Below, piece by piece: positions 9,867-19,000 of a DNA stretch of 64,000 bases; within the stretch, counting starts at the first letter, position 1; every line of letters starts with the position of its first letter. This DNA comes from Paenibacillus sp. DMB5 (lineage in GTDB: Bacteria; Bacillota; Bacilli; Paenibacillales; Paenibacillaceae): contig NZ_LRAC01000120.1 in assembly GCF_001517085.1 (NCBI RefSeq), forward strand, positions 310,001 to 374,000, given 5' to 3'. The notes below the pieces were generated by a model. It saw only the letters and a program-made list of their open reading frames with translations, made no database searches and was not told the DNA's origin. The position numbers and the translations under genes were made by a program.

Positions 9867-12800
9867 CTATTCAAAGAATTTTATAAGCAGGGTATGAATT
9901 TCATAAGGCTTGAATTCAAGCCTGATTTCACCGCCGCTATGAAGTTCTCCCAGAGGGCGCTCCATGAGATCGCACAGCTGCCAGGAATGAACGGGGTATC
10001 CGCTGCCCAGCTTAACTTTCAGGCGGCCGCCGAAGAATTCATGCAGCCGGATTACACAACTGTCACCCTGTTCAGACAATTTGACGGCATCGATTGCGAC
10101 TCCTGCAACATCCGTTCGGAACAGTGATTTACCTGTTTCTCCGTTGAGTCTTCCTTGGACCGTCCGCAGCGGGTTATTAAGCATCCAGGCTTCCTCTGCC
10201 GTACCTCCCTCGGCCCAGTCCCCCTCATGCGGCAGCAAGCTGTACGTGAACCGGTGTTCACCCTGGTCGGCCTGCCAGTCCGGTGCGGTTGCTGACTTTA
10301 TCAGCGACAGGCGCATCACATGATCCTTGATGTCATAGCCGTACTTGCAGTCATTAAGCAGGCTTACCCCGTAGCCCCGCTCTGACAGATCCGCCCATTG
10401 ATGCCCCACACTCTCAAAACGCGCATAATCCCAGCTTGTATTCCAGTGGGTCGGACGCTTCACATTACCATATTGGATATCATAGGTTGCTTCTGTCGAA
10501 CGGACGGCCACCGGAAAAGCAACCTTAAGCAGCTGGTGCTGCTCCTGCCAGTCAACCAGCGTCTCGAAATCAATCCGGCGGCTGCCGGCATACACCTTCA
10601 CTTTCTGGATGACTGTGGAGTCCATGTACTTCCAGGAGAACTGTAAAACTGCTGCCAGCGGACCTGATTCAAGCAGCTCGATGGAGACGAGTCCGGTGAT
10701 TTCCCGTTTTTTCTCCTGATAATACAGATCAATGTCCCAGGCATCGTACTGCTTCGGCTTATCCTCGAACACCTGCAGCACATTACCGTATTCGTCCGGA
10801 GCGAGCACCTCACGGTCTGCATCACGGTCATACAGGCGGCATAGCTGTCCAGAGGCATTCCATTCCATAATATAGTGAGGCGTTGTCAGGGTGGAGTTTT
10901 CCCATACAAAAGAGTCCGTTTGAGCTTCCGGTTCAACAGTGTCAGTAAAATGTGCACTGATGACTGCTGCTGCCAGCATCGGGATCTCAGGCGCTTCGAT
11001 CATCCATTTGTTGTCCAGCTGCTGTGCACGCAGCATTGCCCCGTGTTCATCCCGCCATTGTCTGTATTCAGAATCTTCGGCATACACGGTGATCAGTCCG
11101 GCCTGGTCAAAGGAAGCACCGTTAAATACCGTATACACTTTTTTGTCCGTATCCTGTACGGAGGAACTTGTTAAAGCTTCAGCAGCTGCATGGGATACCT
11201 GATAACCAGTCTCCTCAGCTTCCGCATACTCGGCGCGCGAATCCTCGTAGACCTCACGGATTGAGGAGCCCGGGATAATATCATGGAACTGGTTGCGCAG
11301 GATGATTTTCCAGCCCTCATCCAATTCCTGCTTTGGATACTTCTCGTAGCTGCCCGACTCGGCAGCCAGTAACACCTGAAGCCATTCCGCTTCACGGTAC
11401 AGCAGCTCCAGCCTGCGGTTCATTTTTTTATTGTAAGCCTGACTGGTGTAGGTTCCTCTATGGTACTCAAGGTATAGCTCACCGTCCCAGGTATGAACAT
11501 ACTGGTCTGTGCTGCGGATCGTCTCATTCAGACGCTCAAAATAATCATCCGCCCGGCCCGGCTTCACATTCGGCACCCCCGGTATTGCATCGAGCCTCCG
11601 CCGCAGCTCCAGATGCTCCCGGTTAACCCCGCCACCGCCGTCCCCGTATCCATAGGCAAGCAGCAGCTCCCGGTTCAGATTCTTGTCCCGGTAGGAGTCC
11701 CAGATGCCCTGGACAGCAAACGGTTCCATTAAACCGTTGTAGGTATAGTACCAGGCGCTGGATTCCGGTCCTTCCGGTGTCGTAATAAAGTGGGCGAGTA
11801 CCTCGCTCCCGTCCATCCCCCGCCAGTGGAACGTATCATGCGGCATGCGGTTGTACTGGCTCCAGCTGATCTTTGTTGTCATAAACGTATCTATTCCGGA
11901 TTTGCGCAAAATCTGCGGCAGCGCCCAGCTATAGCCAAAGACATCCGGCAGCCACAAATACTTACATTCCACACCGAACTCTTCCCTGAAAAATTTGGTC
12001 CCGTACAAAATCTGACGTACCAGCGATTCGCCGCTCGTCAGGTTACAGTCCGCCTCCAGCCACATTGCACCGCCAGCTTCCCAGCGGCCTTCTTTGACCC
12101 GACCGGCAATTTCGGCATACAGCTCAGGGTAATCCTTCTTGATGTAATCGTACAATTGCGGCTGTGTCTGCAGAAAAATATATTCCGGATACTGCTTCAT
12201 CAGCCTCAGCACAGTGGAAAAAGAGCGCGCCGCCTTCTCCCGCGTATGGGTCAGCCGCCACAGCCAGGCAACGTCGATATGGGTGTGCCCTAGTGCCGTT
12301 ACTGTTACCGGATGCTTCTGTTCCATCGCCGTAAGCCGCGCTGCCAGCTGTTCATCCGCTTCCCGTACTGAAGCGTAAAAAGCCTCACTGCCCGGCCTCG
12401 ACCAGTCCAGCAGGCGGAAGGCCCGGTCCAGGACGGTCTGCAGCTCCTGCTTCAGCGGATCACTGCCGCCAAGCGATTTATATACGGCCAGCATCGCCCG
12501 GCCGGTGTAGTACAAATTGTCGGCCGCCTCATCAAGCCATGCAAGCTCCACCCGTTTGATTCTGTGCTCCTGTGGCACCGGCAGACCGCCGCCTTCAAGG
12601 CCCGACCATAGCCGGAAGGTAAAGCTGACTGCCGTACCCGCCGTCTCCGGCTCCAGAAAAACCTCCTGGTGATTGGAGTCCACCCCCTGGTAAGGCTTCC
12701 CGTTCAGAAACAGCAGCGACTCAAAGCCGCTGTTATTTCCGCCGCCCGTACGGCCGAAATCGAACAGGCCGACGATACGTTTGTCCTGCCAGTGTACCGG

Positions 12801-13019
12801 TATCTCTACCGTTCTGTGCAGCCAGAGGTACATGTCCCTTCCGGTCCAGTAATCACCAACACGGTAGGGATCTCCCTGCTTCAAATCCGGCGGGTATACA
12901 CCGTTGGCTCCTTCCTTGTCTTCAAGTCCAAGCCATTCTGTCAAGAAAATAGTCTCACGGTACCGGTAGCGTTCCAATTCAGCAATTCGCGCACCAAGCT
13001 TCTCATCTGTCCAAAACAA
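9867..13019 (-). CDS. Alpha-mannosidase, glycoside hydrolase family 38 (first gene of the operon)
   Basis: A 1050-residue cytoplasmic GH38 enzyme that hydrolyses alpha-mannosidic bonds. It shows the zinc-site motif GHTHIDVAWLWRLTHTREKAAR, nucleophile Asp359 in YLWLPDVFGYSWALPQ, HRGTYTSQAYNKKMNRR and NQFHDIIPGSSIREVYED, plus the C-terminal DWQEQHQLLKVAFPVAVRS domain. The start is a TTG at 13019 (MFWTDEKLG) with AGGAGG 9 bases upstream; no ATG fits better. The leader contains the 14-bp palindrome at 13039-13052, so the divided LacI gene upstream is the likely repressor. Its tandem paralogue follows. Metal dependence (zinc or another divalent ion) is inferred from the family. Confidence 0.95.
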   Translation of the reverse strand: MFWTDEKLGARIAELERYRYRETIFLTEWLGLEDKEGANGVYPPDLKQGDPYRVGDYWTGRDMYLWLHRTVEIPVHWQDKRIVGLFDFGRTGGGNNSGFESLLFLNGKPYQGVDSNHQEVFLEPETAGTAVSFTFRLWSGLEGGGLPVPQEHRIKRVELAWLDEAADNLYYTGRAMLAVYKSLGGSDPLKQELQTVLDRAFRLLDWSRPGSEAFYASVREADEQLAARLTAMEQKHPVTVTALGHTHIDVAWLWRLTHTREKAARSFSTVLRLMKQYPEYIFLQTQPQLYDYIKKDYPELYAEIAGRVKEGRWEAGGAMWLEADCNLTSGESLVRQILYGTKFFREEFGVECKYLWLPDVFGYSWALPQILRKSGIDTFMTTKISWSQYNRMPHDTFHWRGMDGSEVLAHFITTPEGPESSAWYYTYNGLMEPFAVQGIWDSYRDKNLNRELLLAYGYGDGGGGVNREHLELRRRLDAIPGVPNVKPGRADDYFERLNETIRSTDQYVHTWDGELYLEYHRGTYTSQAYNKKMNRRLELLYREAEWLQVLLAAESGSYEKYPKQELDEGWKIILRNQFHDIIPGSSIREVYEDSRAEYAEAEETGYQVSHAAAEALTSSSVQDTDKKVYTVFNGASFDQAGLITVYAEDSEYRQWRDEHGAMLRAQQLDNKWMIEAPEIPMLAAAVISAHFTDTVEPEAQTDSFVWENSTLTTPHYIMEWNASGQLCRLYDRDADREVLAPDEYGNVLQVFEDKPKQYDAWDIDLYYQEKKREITGLVSIELLESGPLAAVLQFSWKYMDSTVIQKVKVYAGSRRIDFETLVDWQEQHQLLKVAFPVAVRSTEATYDIQYGNVKRPTHWNTSWDYARFESVGHQWADLSERGYGVSLLNDCKYGYDIKDHVMRLSLIKSATAPDWQADQGEHRFTYSLLPHEGDWAEGGTAEEAWMLNNPLRTVQGRLNGETGKSLFRTDVAGVAIDAVKLSEQGDSCVIRLHEFFGGRLKVKLGSGYPVHSWQLCDLMERPLGELHSGGEIRLEFKPYEIHTLLIKFFE

Positions 13020-13038
13020 CGCTTTCAGCCTCCTTTTA

Positions 13039-13052
13039 ATAACACGTGTTAT
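13039..13052. promoter_or_regulatory. Operator palindrome of the mannosidase operon
   Basis: The perfect palindrome ATAACACGTGTTAT, with the central CG usual for LacI-family operators, lies directly upstream of the ribosome binding site of the first mannosidase gene and overlaps a TATATA -10-like element. The identical 14 bases recur at 14276-14289 before the LacI gene. Two exact copies in front of the regulator and its neighbour make a LacI operator very likely; binding itself is inferred. Confidence 0.8.
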
Positions 13053-13205
13053 ATACTAAAAAGAAAAGGCAATCCACTTTGTGATTATGCCATTTAGAAG
13101 GCAGACCGGCAGATGGCCGGGTCCGCTTTTTGACGAGGTATTCCGTAAATAATCAGCTACATTAAGCCTAACCAGCACTCTCTCATTCGCTTCATAAACC
13201 AAATT

Positions 13206-14255
13206 CTAAGCACTCTCTCCCGGTCTCAACACTGCCGGCAGCCACAGTTTGCCCGGTTCGCCAGCGCCCCCCTGCTCCAGTTGCTTAAGGATACAGCGCA
13301 CTGCCTCTTCTCCCATTCTTACATACGGAATTTCTACACAGCTAAGCCGCGGAACACTAAGGCGGTCACCCTGGATAGTATTATCCGCGGCCATAACCTT
13401 CAGCGTATCACCTATGATGAGATCAAGCTGACGGGCTGCACGGTAGAGGTCGGGAATTGTACTTGACCAGTTCACCAGCACCGGCGGCAATGTGTTGCCG
13501 GCCTGCGCCTGAAGCTCAGTCAGCCAGCTAATCCAGCCTTGGGCGCCCTCTAATTCATCCATCCGCCGGATCTGCGGCTGATAGCCGTGCCCGCTGCACC
13601 AATCTTTATAGGCGTTGCGTCGGTTTTTCTCGGACCAGTTGATCCGTCTTCCGTCTGTTCCGTGATGTACCTCCGCATAGACCGGCCCCGCCTGACACTC
13701 TGCTTCATCCCTGCAGAGATAATCCAGTGCTGTTAGAACACTGCCTCTATAGTCTGCCAGCACAGAGTAGACTCCTTCTGTCTCTGCGTATCCTTCCACG
13801 GAGACGTAGGGAACACCGGCGTCATGCACTTTGGCGGCCCAGTCAGCACTGCGGTAGCTGGTATTGTCCAGCGTTACAATCCCGTCTATCTTGCGCTGGT
13901 GATACAGGTCCAGCAGCGCGCTTCTGGCTTCACCCGGCCTCCGCTCCCCCGGAGAGCAGAGCAGAATGTGGTATCTTGCCGCTTCGCATTCCCGCTGCAT
14001 CCCTTCAAGCAGCCGCATAAACAGCGGATGTCCGGTATCACCGAACGCGGCCAGCGTCATACTGCGGCCGGTCTTCATACTGCGCGCCTGGGCATCCACA
14101 TGATAGTTCAGCTCTGCGATCGCGTGCAGTACCGCCTCCCGGGTCTGGGCGCTTACCCCGATGCCCGGTGTATCATTCAGCACAGCGGATACAACGCTGC
14201 GGGATACACCCGCCAGCTTGGCTACATCGTGGCTGGTCACTCTTTTTTTGCTCAT
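13206..14255 (-). CDS. LacI-family transcriptional regulator of mannoside use
   Basis: The N-terminal DNA-binding domain reads MSKKRVTSHDVAKLAGVSRSVVSAVLND, followed by the hinge and a periplasmic-binding-protein-like sensor domain (MTLAAFGDTGHPLFMRLLEGM, then LIIGDTLKVMAADN and a C-terminal VRMGEEAVRCILKQLEQGG). From the ATG at 14255 it has 349 residues, normal for the family; GAGGTG lies just upstream. The frame also extends nine codons further to an earlier ATG, which lacks a ribosome binding site and would overlap the operator. It likely represses the two mannosidase genes and itself through the identical palindromes at 13039 and 14276. The inducing sugar is not evident. Confidence 0.92.
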   Translation of the reverse strand: MSKKRVTSHDVAKLAGVSRSVVSAVLNDTPGIGVSAQTREAVLHAIAELNYHVDAQARSMKTGRSMTLAAFGDTGHPLFMRLLEGMQRECEAARYHILLCSPGERRPGEARSALLDLYHQRKIDGIVTLDNTSYRSADWAAKVHDAGVPYVSVEGYAETEGVYSVLADYRGSVLTALDYLCRDEAECQAGPVYAEVHHGTDGRRINWSEKNRRNAYKDWCSGHGYQPQIRRMDELEGAQGWISWLTELQAQAGNTLPPVLVNWSSTIPDLYRAARQLDLIIGDTLKVMAADNTIQGDRLSVPRLSCVEIPYVRMGEEAVRCILKQLEQGGAGEPGKLWLPAVLRPGESA

Positions 14256-14275
14256 ATCAGCACCTCGGCAAAAGT

Positions 14276-14289
14276 ATAACACGTGTTAT
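14276..14289. promoter_or_regulatory. Second copy of the LacI-type operator, before the regulator gene
   Basis: The same perfect palindrome ATAACACGTGTTAT as at 13039-13052 occurs 21 bases upstream of the LacI start codon. This indicates negative autoregulation in addition to control of the mannosidase operon. Confidence 0.78.
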
Positions 14290-14369
14290 TAGATGTGCAT
14301 AGACCCATTTATGGAGCTGTAGGAATGCACATAGGTGGCGGTGAGCCCGCCGTCTAAATGCCTGGGAAG

Positions 14370-14710
14370 GAATCAAAGGGATAAATCCCTTTGATTCAGC
14401 TCCTTCACCCCAGGGTGGGCCCCATCAAAGGGAAAAATCCCTTTGATTCTGCATTTTCACCCATGGTGAGTCCCATCAAAGGGAATAATCCCTTTGATTT
14501 ATCATTTTCACCCCAAGGTGAGCCTGTCAAAGGGAAAAATCCCTTTGATTTATCATTTTCACTCCAAGGTGAGCCTGTCAAAGGGAAAAATCCCCTTATT
14601 CCACCTCACTCACCCCACAAAAGGCCTCATTAACGGAAAAATCCCTTTATATCAGCATTTTCTCCCCAGGCAAGCCAATATAAAGGGATTTTTCCCACTA
14701 TGTCTCCAAG
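14370..14710. repeat. Array of 51-bp tandem repeats, each with a 9-bp-stem hairpin
   Basis: About seven units fill the gap between the LacI gene and the debranching-enzyme gene. The core AAAGGG recurs at 14375, 14427, 14478, 14529 and 14580, with a further match at 14682 (exactly two periods later). The period is therefore 51 bases, with one 52-base first step. Units 2-4 carry TCAAAGGGA-AAAA-TCCCTTTGA, a 9-bp inverted repeat with a 4-base loop. The remainder of each unit (TTTATCATTTTCACCCCAAGG-like) is also conserved. The last units diverge: 14635-14652 and 14679-14696 form an 18-base inverted repeat (GGAAAAATCCCTTTATAT and its complement). Because 51 is a multiple of three, several frames stay open across the array, but no ribosome binding site supports translation. 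Role unknown. Confidence 0.88.
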
Positions 14711-14770
14711 CAGGTGTGGAGGCTCACAATTATAGAGCTCCACCAACACTTACCCTGCCCAAAACTATAT

Positions 14771-17077
14771 TTACTCCTCTGTCTTTCCATCCACCGCAGC
14801 TGTCTTTGCATCCACCGCAACTGTCTTTCCGTCCACCGCAGCTGACCGCCGCTCCATCACCGGATGCTCTGATAAAGCCAGCGGCTCCGCAAACTGTACG
14901 CCATCAAAGATCTTATCGCTCTGAAGCTGCTGCGCGGCTCTGTCAGCAGAAATGTCTGCTGACCATTGTCCTGCCAGCTGCCCGTTCCCGTCCAGCAGCT
15001 CAGCCATCAGCTTTTCCCCGTTAAGCATGATCCGCAGCTCATTTCCGTCTGCCACTGGTATTTCCAGCAGCTCAAATGGTGAAACATCAACGATTGCGGC
15101 AAGCTCTACTCCCGCAAAACAAAAAACAAACACTTGCTCACCGCCAGAAGCAGAAGAATAATCCGCCTCAATGCTTCCTTCCCCTGCCTTAACCCGAACC
15201 TGCACATCGGTCAGCTCCTGCGGCATCCGAGGGGCGAGAGTAACCTTCCCCAGGATCAGATCAGGGCGGATGCCCAGGAAATACTGATACCATACCCTCA
15301 GCTGCTCCGAGTTCGACCAGGCCTGCAGGTAAGCGCCAGTCAGCTTCGCGCGGCTTGCTCCTTCCTGCGGATAAGCATCCTGGTTTTCACTGAGTCCGCC
15401 AACTACACCAAGCTCCAGCGCCTGCCGGTTCATATTGCTGAACAGCTCATAGGCCGTCTCCTCCTGCCCGGCTTCAATCATCCGCTGCATGGCAATGCCG
15501 TTCAGCCAGGTCCATACGGTACCGTTATGATAGGCTTCGTCCTTATGATACTGCTCTGTCAGATGGAACGGATGAAAAAACGGGTGCCTCCGGTCCAGCG
15601 AGGCCGTGCCCCAAGGATAAACCAGCTCCTCCCATGCTGTGCGGACAGCTGTATCCTTGAACGCCCGGTCATCAAACAGGTCAAAGGCAAACAGCTGATT
15701 CGGGCGCAGCGTGAACTCCGGCACGCCGTCCGCATCCAACCGGTCGGCCAGATACGGATAGGCCGGATCATGGAAATCGGCCGCAAAATTCTTTTGCAAC
15801 CTGTCAGCCACACGGCCCCACCGCTCCGCTTTCTCCTGATCCTGCATATAATCGGCAAAATATACACCTGCCCGCAGCTGGCCGTACCATAACGCCTGAA
15901 TATCATTGGCCCGGGTATCACGCGGAGAGTATGATTTCAGCTCAGCATCCCGCGCATCCATCCACGTCTCATTGTCATCGTGGGTAAGATAGCCCTTTTC
16001 GTCCACCCAATACCGGAGCGAGCCTTCGATGCTGCTGCACACGGCGGGATACAGCTGTTCAATAAGTGCAGTGTCGCCGGAATATTTTACATAGTCCTGC
16101 AGCTGAATGATAAACCGCGGTGTGCCGTCGGTAGTGTGGTAATCGATGTTTTCAGGAGCCAGAATGTTCGGGACCCGCCCATAATATTTAGAAGCCGCAT
16201 CCCTGTTCTGGTATTCCGCAAAAGACAGCAGAATCTGCCTTGCCGTTTCAAACTGGCCGCTGACCAGCACTGCACCAGGCATTGCTATAAACTGGTCGCG
16301 TCCCCAATACTCGTTGAACCACGGAAGTCCGGCATAGATCCCCTCACCCTGCTGTCTGGTCACCAGCTGATCCATCGTCAGGCTGATCCAGTTCAAAGCG
16401 AGGGTTAGCTCCTCATTGCTGCTGCTCAGGTAAACATTATTCTGCAAAAATTCCGCCAAACGCCGGACACGCTCTCCTTTTAATGCGTCAGCCTGCCGCT
16501 CTGTATCCTCAATCAGCTTGACTGCTTCTTCAGCCGTCCGTGCACAGGCTATGAAAAAGCCTCCGGCCGCAGCCATTGTCAGAAAGACTCCGTCCTTTTC
16601 ACTAAGCGGCTGCTCTTTTCCGGGACGCAGTGCAACGATCCATTCCCCCTCCATTGCTTTGAACAATGCCGTGTTTCCTTCAAGCTTCAGATATTCCAGC
16701 GCTTCTCCCTTTAAGGAGATGCCTATCTCAGTACTAGCCCCTGAAACAATGACCTCCAGTACATTCCGGTAATCGAACAGCCACAGCTCCTCAGTCAATC
16801 TGCCATGGGTCCGGACCAGCGAATAGGGACTAACCGTAACTTCAGCCAGCTCATTATCCAGCTCCTGCCCGTCTGCATATAAGGTGTATCCGCCGAAAAT
16901 CCGGTTTTTCGCGACATTCATCCCCTCAAAATAAGCATGCTCGGGATGATCATTCAGATGTGATTGTGTGTAATAATAGGCGGCTTCTTTATTGGTAAAA
17001 GAGACGGCACGGTTGTTCTCACGGCTGACCCTTATCTTCATTTGATCCAAAAGCTCTGGTACATTATCGACTGTCAT
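14771..17077 (-). CDS. Amylo-alpha-1,6-glucosidase / glycogen-debranching-type glucosidase
   Basis: A 768-residue cytoplasmic protein. The N-terminal 200 residues form a beta-rich glycogen-debranching N-domain; the rest is an (alpha/alpha)6-barrel of the GDE C-terminal type, with LPWFNEYWGRDQFIAMPG, ENIDYHTTDGTPRFI, DDNETWMDARDAE and AYHNGTVWTWLNG. These fit enzymes that hydrolyse alpha-1,6 branch points in glycogen or maltodextrin. AGGAGG lies 8 bases before the ATG at 17077. It follows the GH13 gene after about 30 bases and is probably co-transcribed, so the pair would degrade branched alpha-glucans. Oddly, the C-terminus ends in three 7-residue repeats (VDGKTAA-like, encoded at 14779-14841) that look like a recent expansion. 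Confidence 0.88.
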   Translation of the reverse strand: MTVDNVPELLDQMKIRVSRENNRAVSFTNKEAAYYYTQSHLNDHPEHAYFEGMNVAKNRIFGGYTLYADGQELDNELAEVTVSPYSLVRTHGRLTEELWLFDYRNVLEVIVSGASTEIGISLKGEALEYLKLEGNTALFKAMEGEWIVALRPGKEQPLSEKDGVFLTMAAAGGFFIACARTAEEAVKLIEDTERQADALKGERVRRLAEFLQNNVYLSSSNEELTLALNWISLTMDQLVTRQQGEGIYAGLPWFNEYWGRDQFIAMPGAVLVSGQFETARQILLSFAEYQNRDAASKYYGRVPNILAPENIDYHTTDGTPRFIIQLQDYVKYSGDTALIEQLYPAVCSSIEGSLRYWVDEKGYLTHDDNETWMDARDAELKSYSPRDTRANDIQALWYGQLRAGVYFADYMQDQEKAERWGRVADRLQKNFAADFHDPAYPYLADRLDADGVPEFTLRPNQLFAFDLFDDRAFKDTAVRTAWEELVYPWGTASLDRRHPFFHPFHLTEQYHKDEAYHNGTVWTWLNGIAMQRMIEAGQEETAYELFSNMNRQALELGVVGGLSENQDAYPQEGASRAKLTGAYLQAWSNSEQLRVWYQYFLGIRPDLILGKVTLAPRMPQELTDVQVRVKAGEGSIEADYSSASGGEQVFVFCFAGVELAAIVDVSPFELLEIPVADGNELRIMLNGEKLMAELLDGNGQLAGQWSADISADRAAQQLQSDKIFDGVQFAEPLALSEHPVMERRSAAVDGKTVAVDAKTAAVDGKTEE
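14779..14841. repeat. Three 21-bp direct repeats encoding the tail of the debranching enzyme
   Basis: Three consecutive 21-base units (14779-14799, 14800-14820, 14821-14841) differ at one to three positions and encode the heptapeptide series around AVDGKT at the extreme C-terminus. The repeat lies just inside the gene, next to the 51-bp array, but is unrelated in sequence. Confidence 0.8.
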
Positions 17078-17108
17078 AACATCTGCCTCCTGCTGATATT
17101 CAAGTTGT

Positions 17109-18965
17109 CTATTCCCCGTCTGCCAGCAGCAGGAAGGAATAAGGCTCCATGCGGATTTCCGAAGCGGCTGCCAGCTCCATTCCGTTATACAAATCTCTTA
17201 AGCTCCGGTTTTGCAGCTGATCAGGCAGCTTAACAACAGCAGCATCGGCCGAGTTGTGAAGCAGCACGTACAGGGCAGCGCCGCCGGCGGATTTTTTATA
17301 AACCACTGTTTCTTCACTTCCCCCGGCAGACAGCCATTCCAGATCAATCTCTTTGAAAAGCGGGTTCTGTCGCCGGAGTCCGATCAGTCTGCGTACAGTG
17401 TCATACAGATCATGATTTTGCTCCTCCGGGTTCCAGGGCATACACTGCCGGTTGTGATGCTCGTCGCCGCTAAGCCCGACTTCCCCGCCATAGTAAATAC
17501 TCGGTGAACCGCCGTACGTCAGCAGAAAAACATAAGTAAGCTTAACCAGCTCCGTGTTGTCACCGCAAAAATGCAGAATCCGTGCCGTGTCATGACTGTC
17601 CAGCGGATTGAACATATTACGGGCTACATGCTTGGGATAGCTGATGAGCAGCTGGTTAATGGCATACTTGAAATCCTGTGAAGTGTACTGCTCCTCCACC
17701 GGGAGATTTGTCCCGAAGAAACGGGTAACAGGCCAGGTAAATTCATAGTTCATCACCGCATCGAACTGGTCGCCCTGCAGCCACGGATTGGAGTAGAGCC
17801 AGTTTTCCCCGAGGATATAGATATCACTGCGGATGGCCTTGATTCTTTTGCGGAATTCCCGCCAGAAATCATGGGATACCTCATTAGCGACATCGAGCCT
17901 CCAGCCGTCAATGTTATAACGCTCCGTCCAGTAGACGGCTGCACTGATCAGATATTCCCGCGCGGCCGGATTGCCGGTATTCCATTTGGGCATCATCTCT
18001 GTATAGGCAAACGTGCGGTAATTCAGGTGCTCCCCGAAATAATAGCCTTCCCTGGCGGCCAGCTCCGTGTCCGGAACAATCTCCTTATCTCCATCCAGAA
18101 TATAAAAATAGTCATAATATGGCGAACGTCTGCCATGCTTCAGCACATCCTGCCAGAACGGATGCTCATAACCGCAGTGATTGAACACCGCATCCAGCAT
18201 CACACGAATGCCTCGCTTGTGCGCTTCCTCCACCATTCTACCGAAAGCCTCATTGTCGCCGAAGCTCGGATCAATCTTGAAATAATCCCTTGTATCATAC
18301 TTGTGGGAGCTCGGTGAATCAAACAGCGGGGTAAAGTAGATTCCGGTGCAGCCGAGATCACGGATATAGTCAAGCTTTTCGCTGATTCCCTGCAGATTCC
18401 CGCCAAACTTTTTCCCGTTACCGTCAAGCTGGTCACTGCCCCATTCCAGAATTTCTTCAGAAGGAGCAGCTGTGGCACTTCGATTAAAACGGTCAGGGAA
18501 AATCTGGTACCACACTGTATCCGGAACCCATGCCGGCGCTGTATATAGGTCTTCTTCCAAAATGTACGGATAATTATAGTAGTTCGTATAGTCCTTAGGT
18601 GGTGTCCAGTCCCGTTCTAACGTTGTAAAACGCTGGCAGCCTGCGAAGCAGCACTCAATGCCGTCATCCAGCACAAAAGCGTATTTAATTCTTCTCCAGT
18701 TAAACCCGGTAAGCTCGGCAAACCAGCAGTCATGGTATCGGGTCACATATTCCTTTTTCATCTCAACCCGCTGCATCTGATCCACAGCAAATTCATAGAC
18801 ATGCGAATCTTTGGAGACCGGCTTCCAGTTGAACGGGTCCATCGCCAGTACAGTGACTGACTTCAAGTCATCTTTTTTGGTTTTGATGCGGATATGCAGT
18901 GTTTCAGTATCGTAGGCGTACGAAAAAGGCCCCTTAGGCTCATGATAAAAGGATGCTAAATCCAT
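17109..18965 (-). CDS. GH13 alpha-glucanase (neopullulanase / cyclomaltodextrinase / maltogenic amylase type)
   Basis: A 618-residue cytoplasmic enzyme that hydrolyses maltodextrins, cyclodextrins or pullulan. An N-terminal beta-domain (first about 125 residues, as in the neopullulanase subfamily) precedes the TIM barrel. All four GH13 signatures are present: DAVFNHCG, GWRLDVANEV (nucleophile Asp358), ILGENW (acid/base Glu387) and NPLDSHDTAR (Asp459). I start at the ATG at 18965 (MDLASFYHEPKG), 9 bases after AAGGAG; an ATG ten codons earlier has no such site. A strong promoter with an operator-like palindrome lies upstream, and the debranching enzyme follows in the same operon. Confidence 0.94.
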   Translation of the reverse strand: MDLASFYHEPKGPFSYAYDTETLHIRIKTKKDDLKSVTVLAMDPFNWKPVSKDSHVYEFAVDQMQRVEMKKEYVTRYHDCWFAELTGFNWRRIKYAFVLDDGIECCFAGCQRFTTLERDWTPPKDYTNYYNYPYILEEDLYTAPAWVPDTVWYQIFPDRFNRSATAAPSEEILEWGSDQLDGNGKKFGGNLQGISEKLDYIRDLGCTGIYFTPLFDSPSSHKYDTRDYFKIDPSFGDNEAFGRMVEEAHKRGIRVMLDAVFNHCGYEHPFWQDVLKHGRRSPYYDYFYILDGDKEIVPDTELAAREGYYFGEHLNYRTFAYTEMMPKWNTGNPAAREYLISAAVYWTERYNIDGWRLDVANEVSHDFWREFRKRIKAIRSDIYILGENWLYSNPWLQGDQFDAVMNYEFTWPVTRFFGTNLPVEEQYTSQDFKYAINQLLISYPKHVARNMFNPLDSHDTARILHFCGDNTELVKLTYVFLLTYGGSPSIYYGGEVGLSGDEHHNRQCMPWNPEEQNHDLYDTVRRLIGLRRQNPLFKEIDLEWLSAGGSEETVVYKKSAGGAALYVLLHNSADAAVVKLPDQLQNRSLRDLYNGMELAAASEIRMEPYSFLLLADGE

Positions 18966-19000
18966 AATATAACACTCCTTAAAATGGAATAACAAGCTTA

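Noticed and set aside
14370..14710. CRISPR array
   Set aside because: Whole 51-base units repeat, including the would-be spacers; there are no unique spacers and no cas genes.
14391..15024. Plus-strand open frames across the 51-bp array encoding KGKNPFDLSFS-like repeats
   Set aside because: Several frames are open only because the period is a multiple of three; no ribosome binding site, and the longer one runs through the opposite strand of the debranching-enzyme gene.
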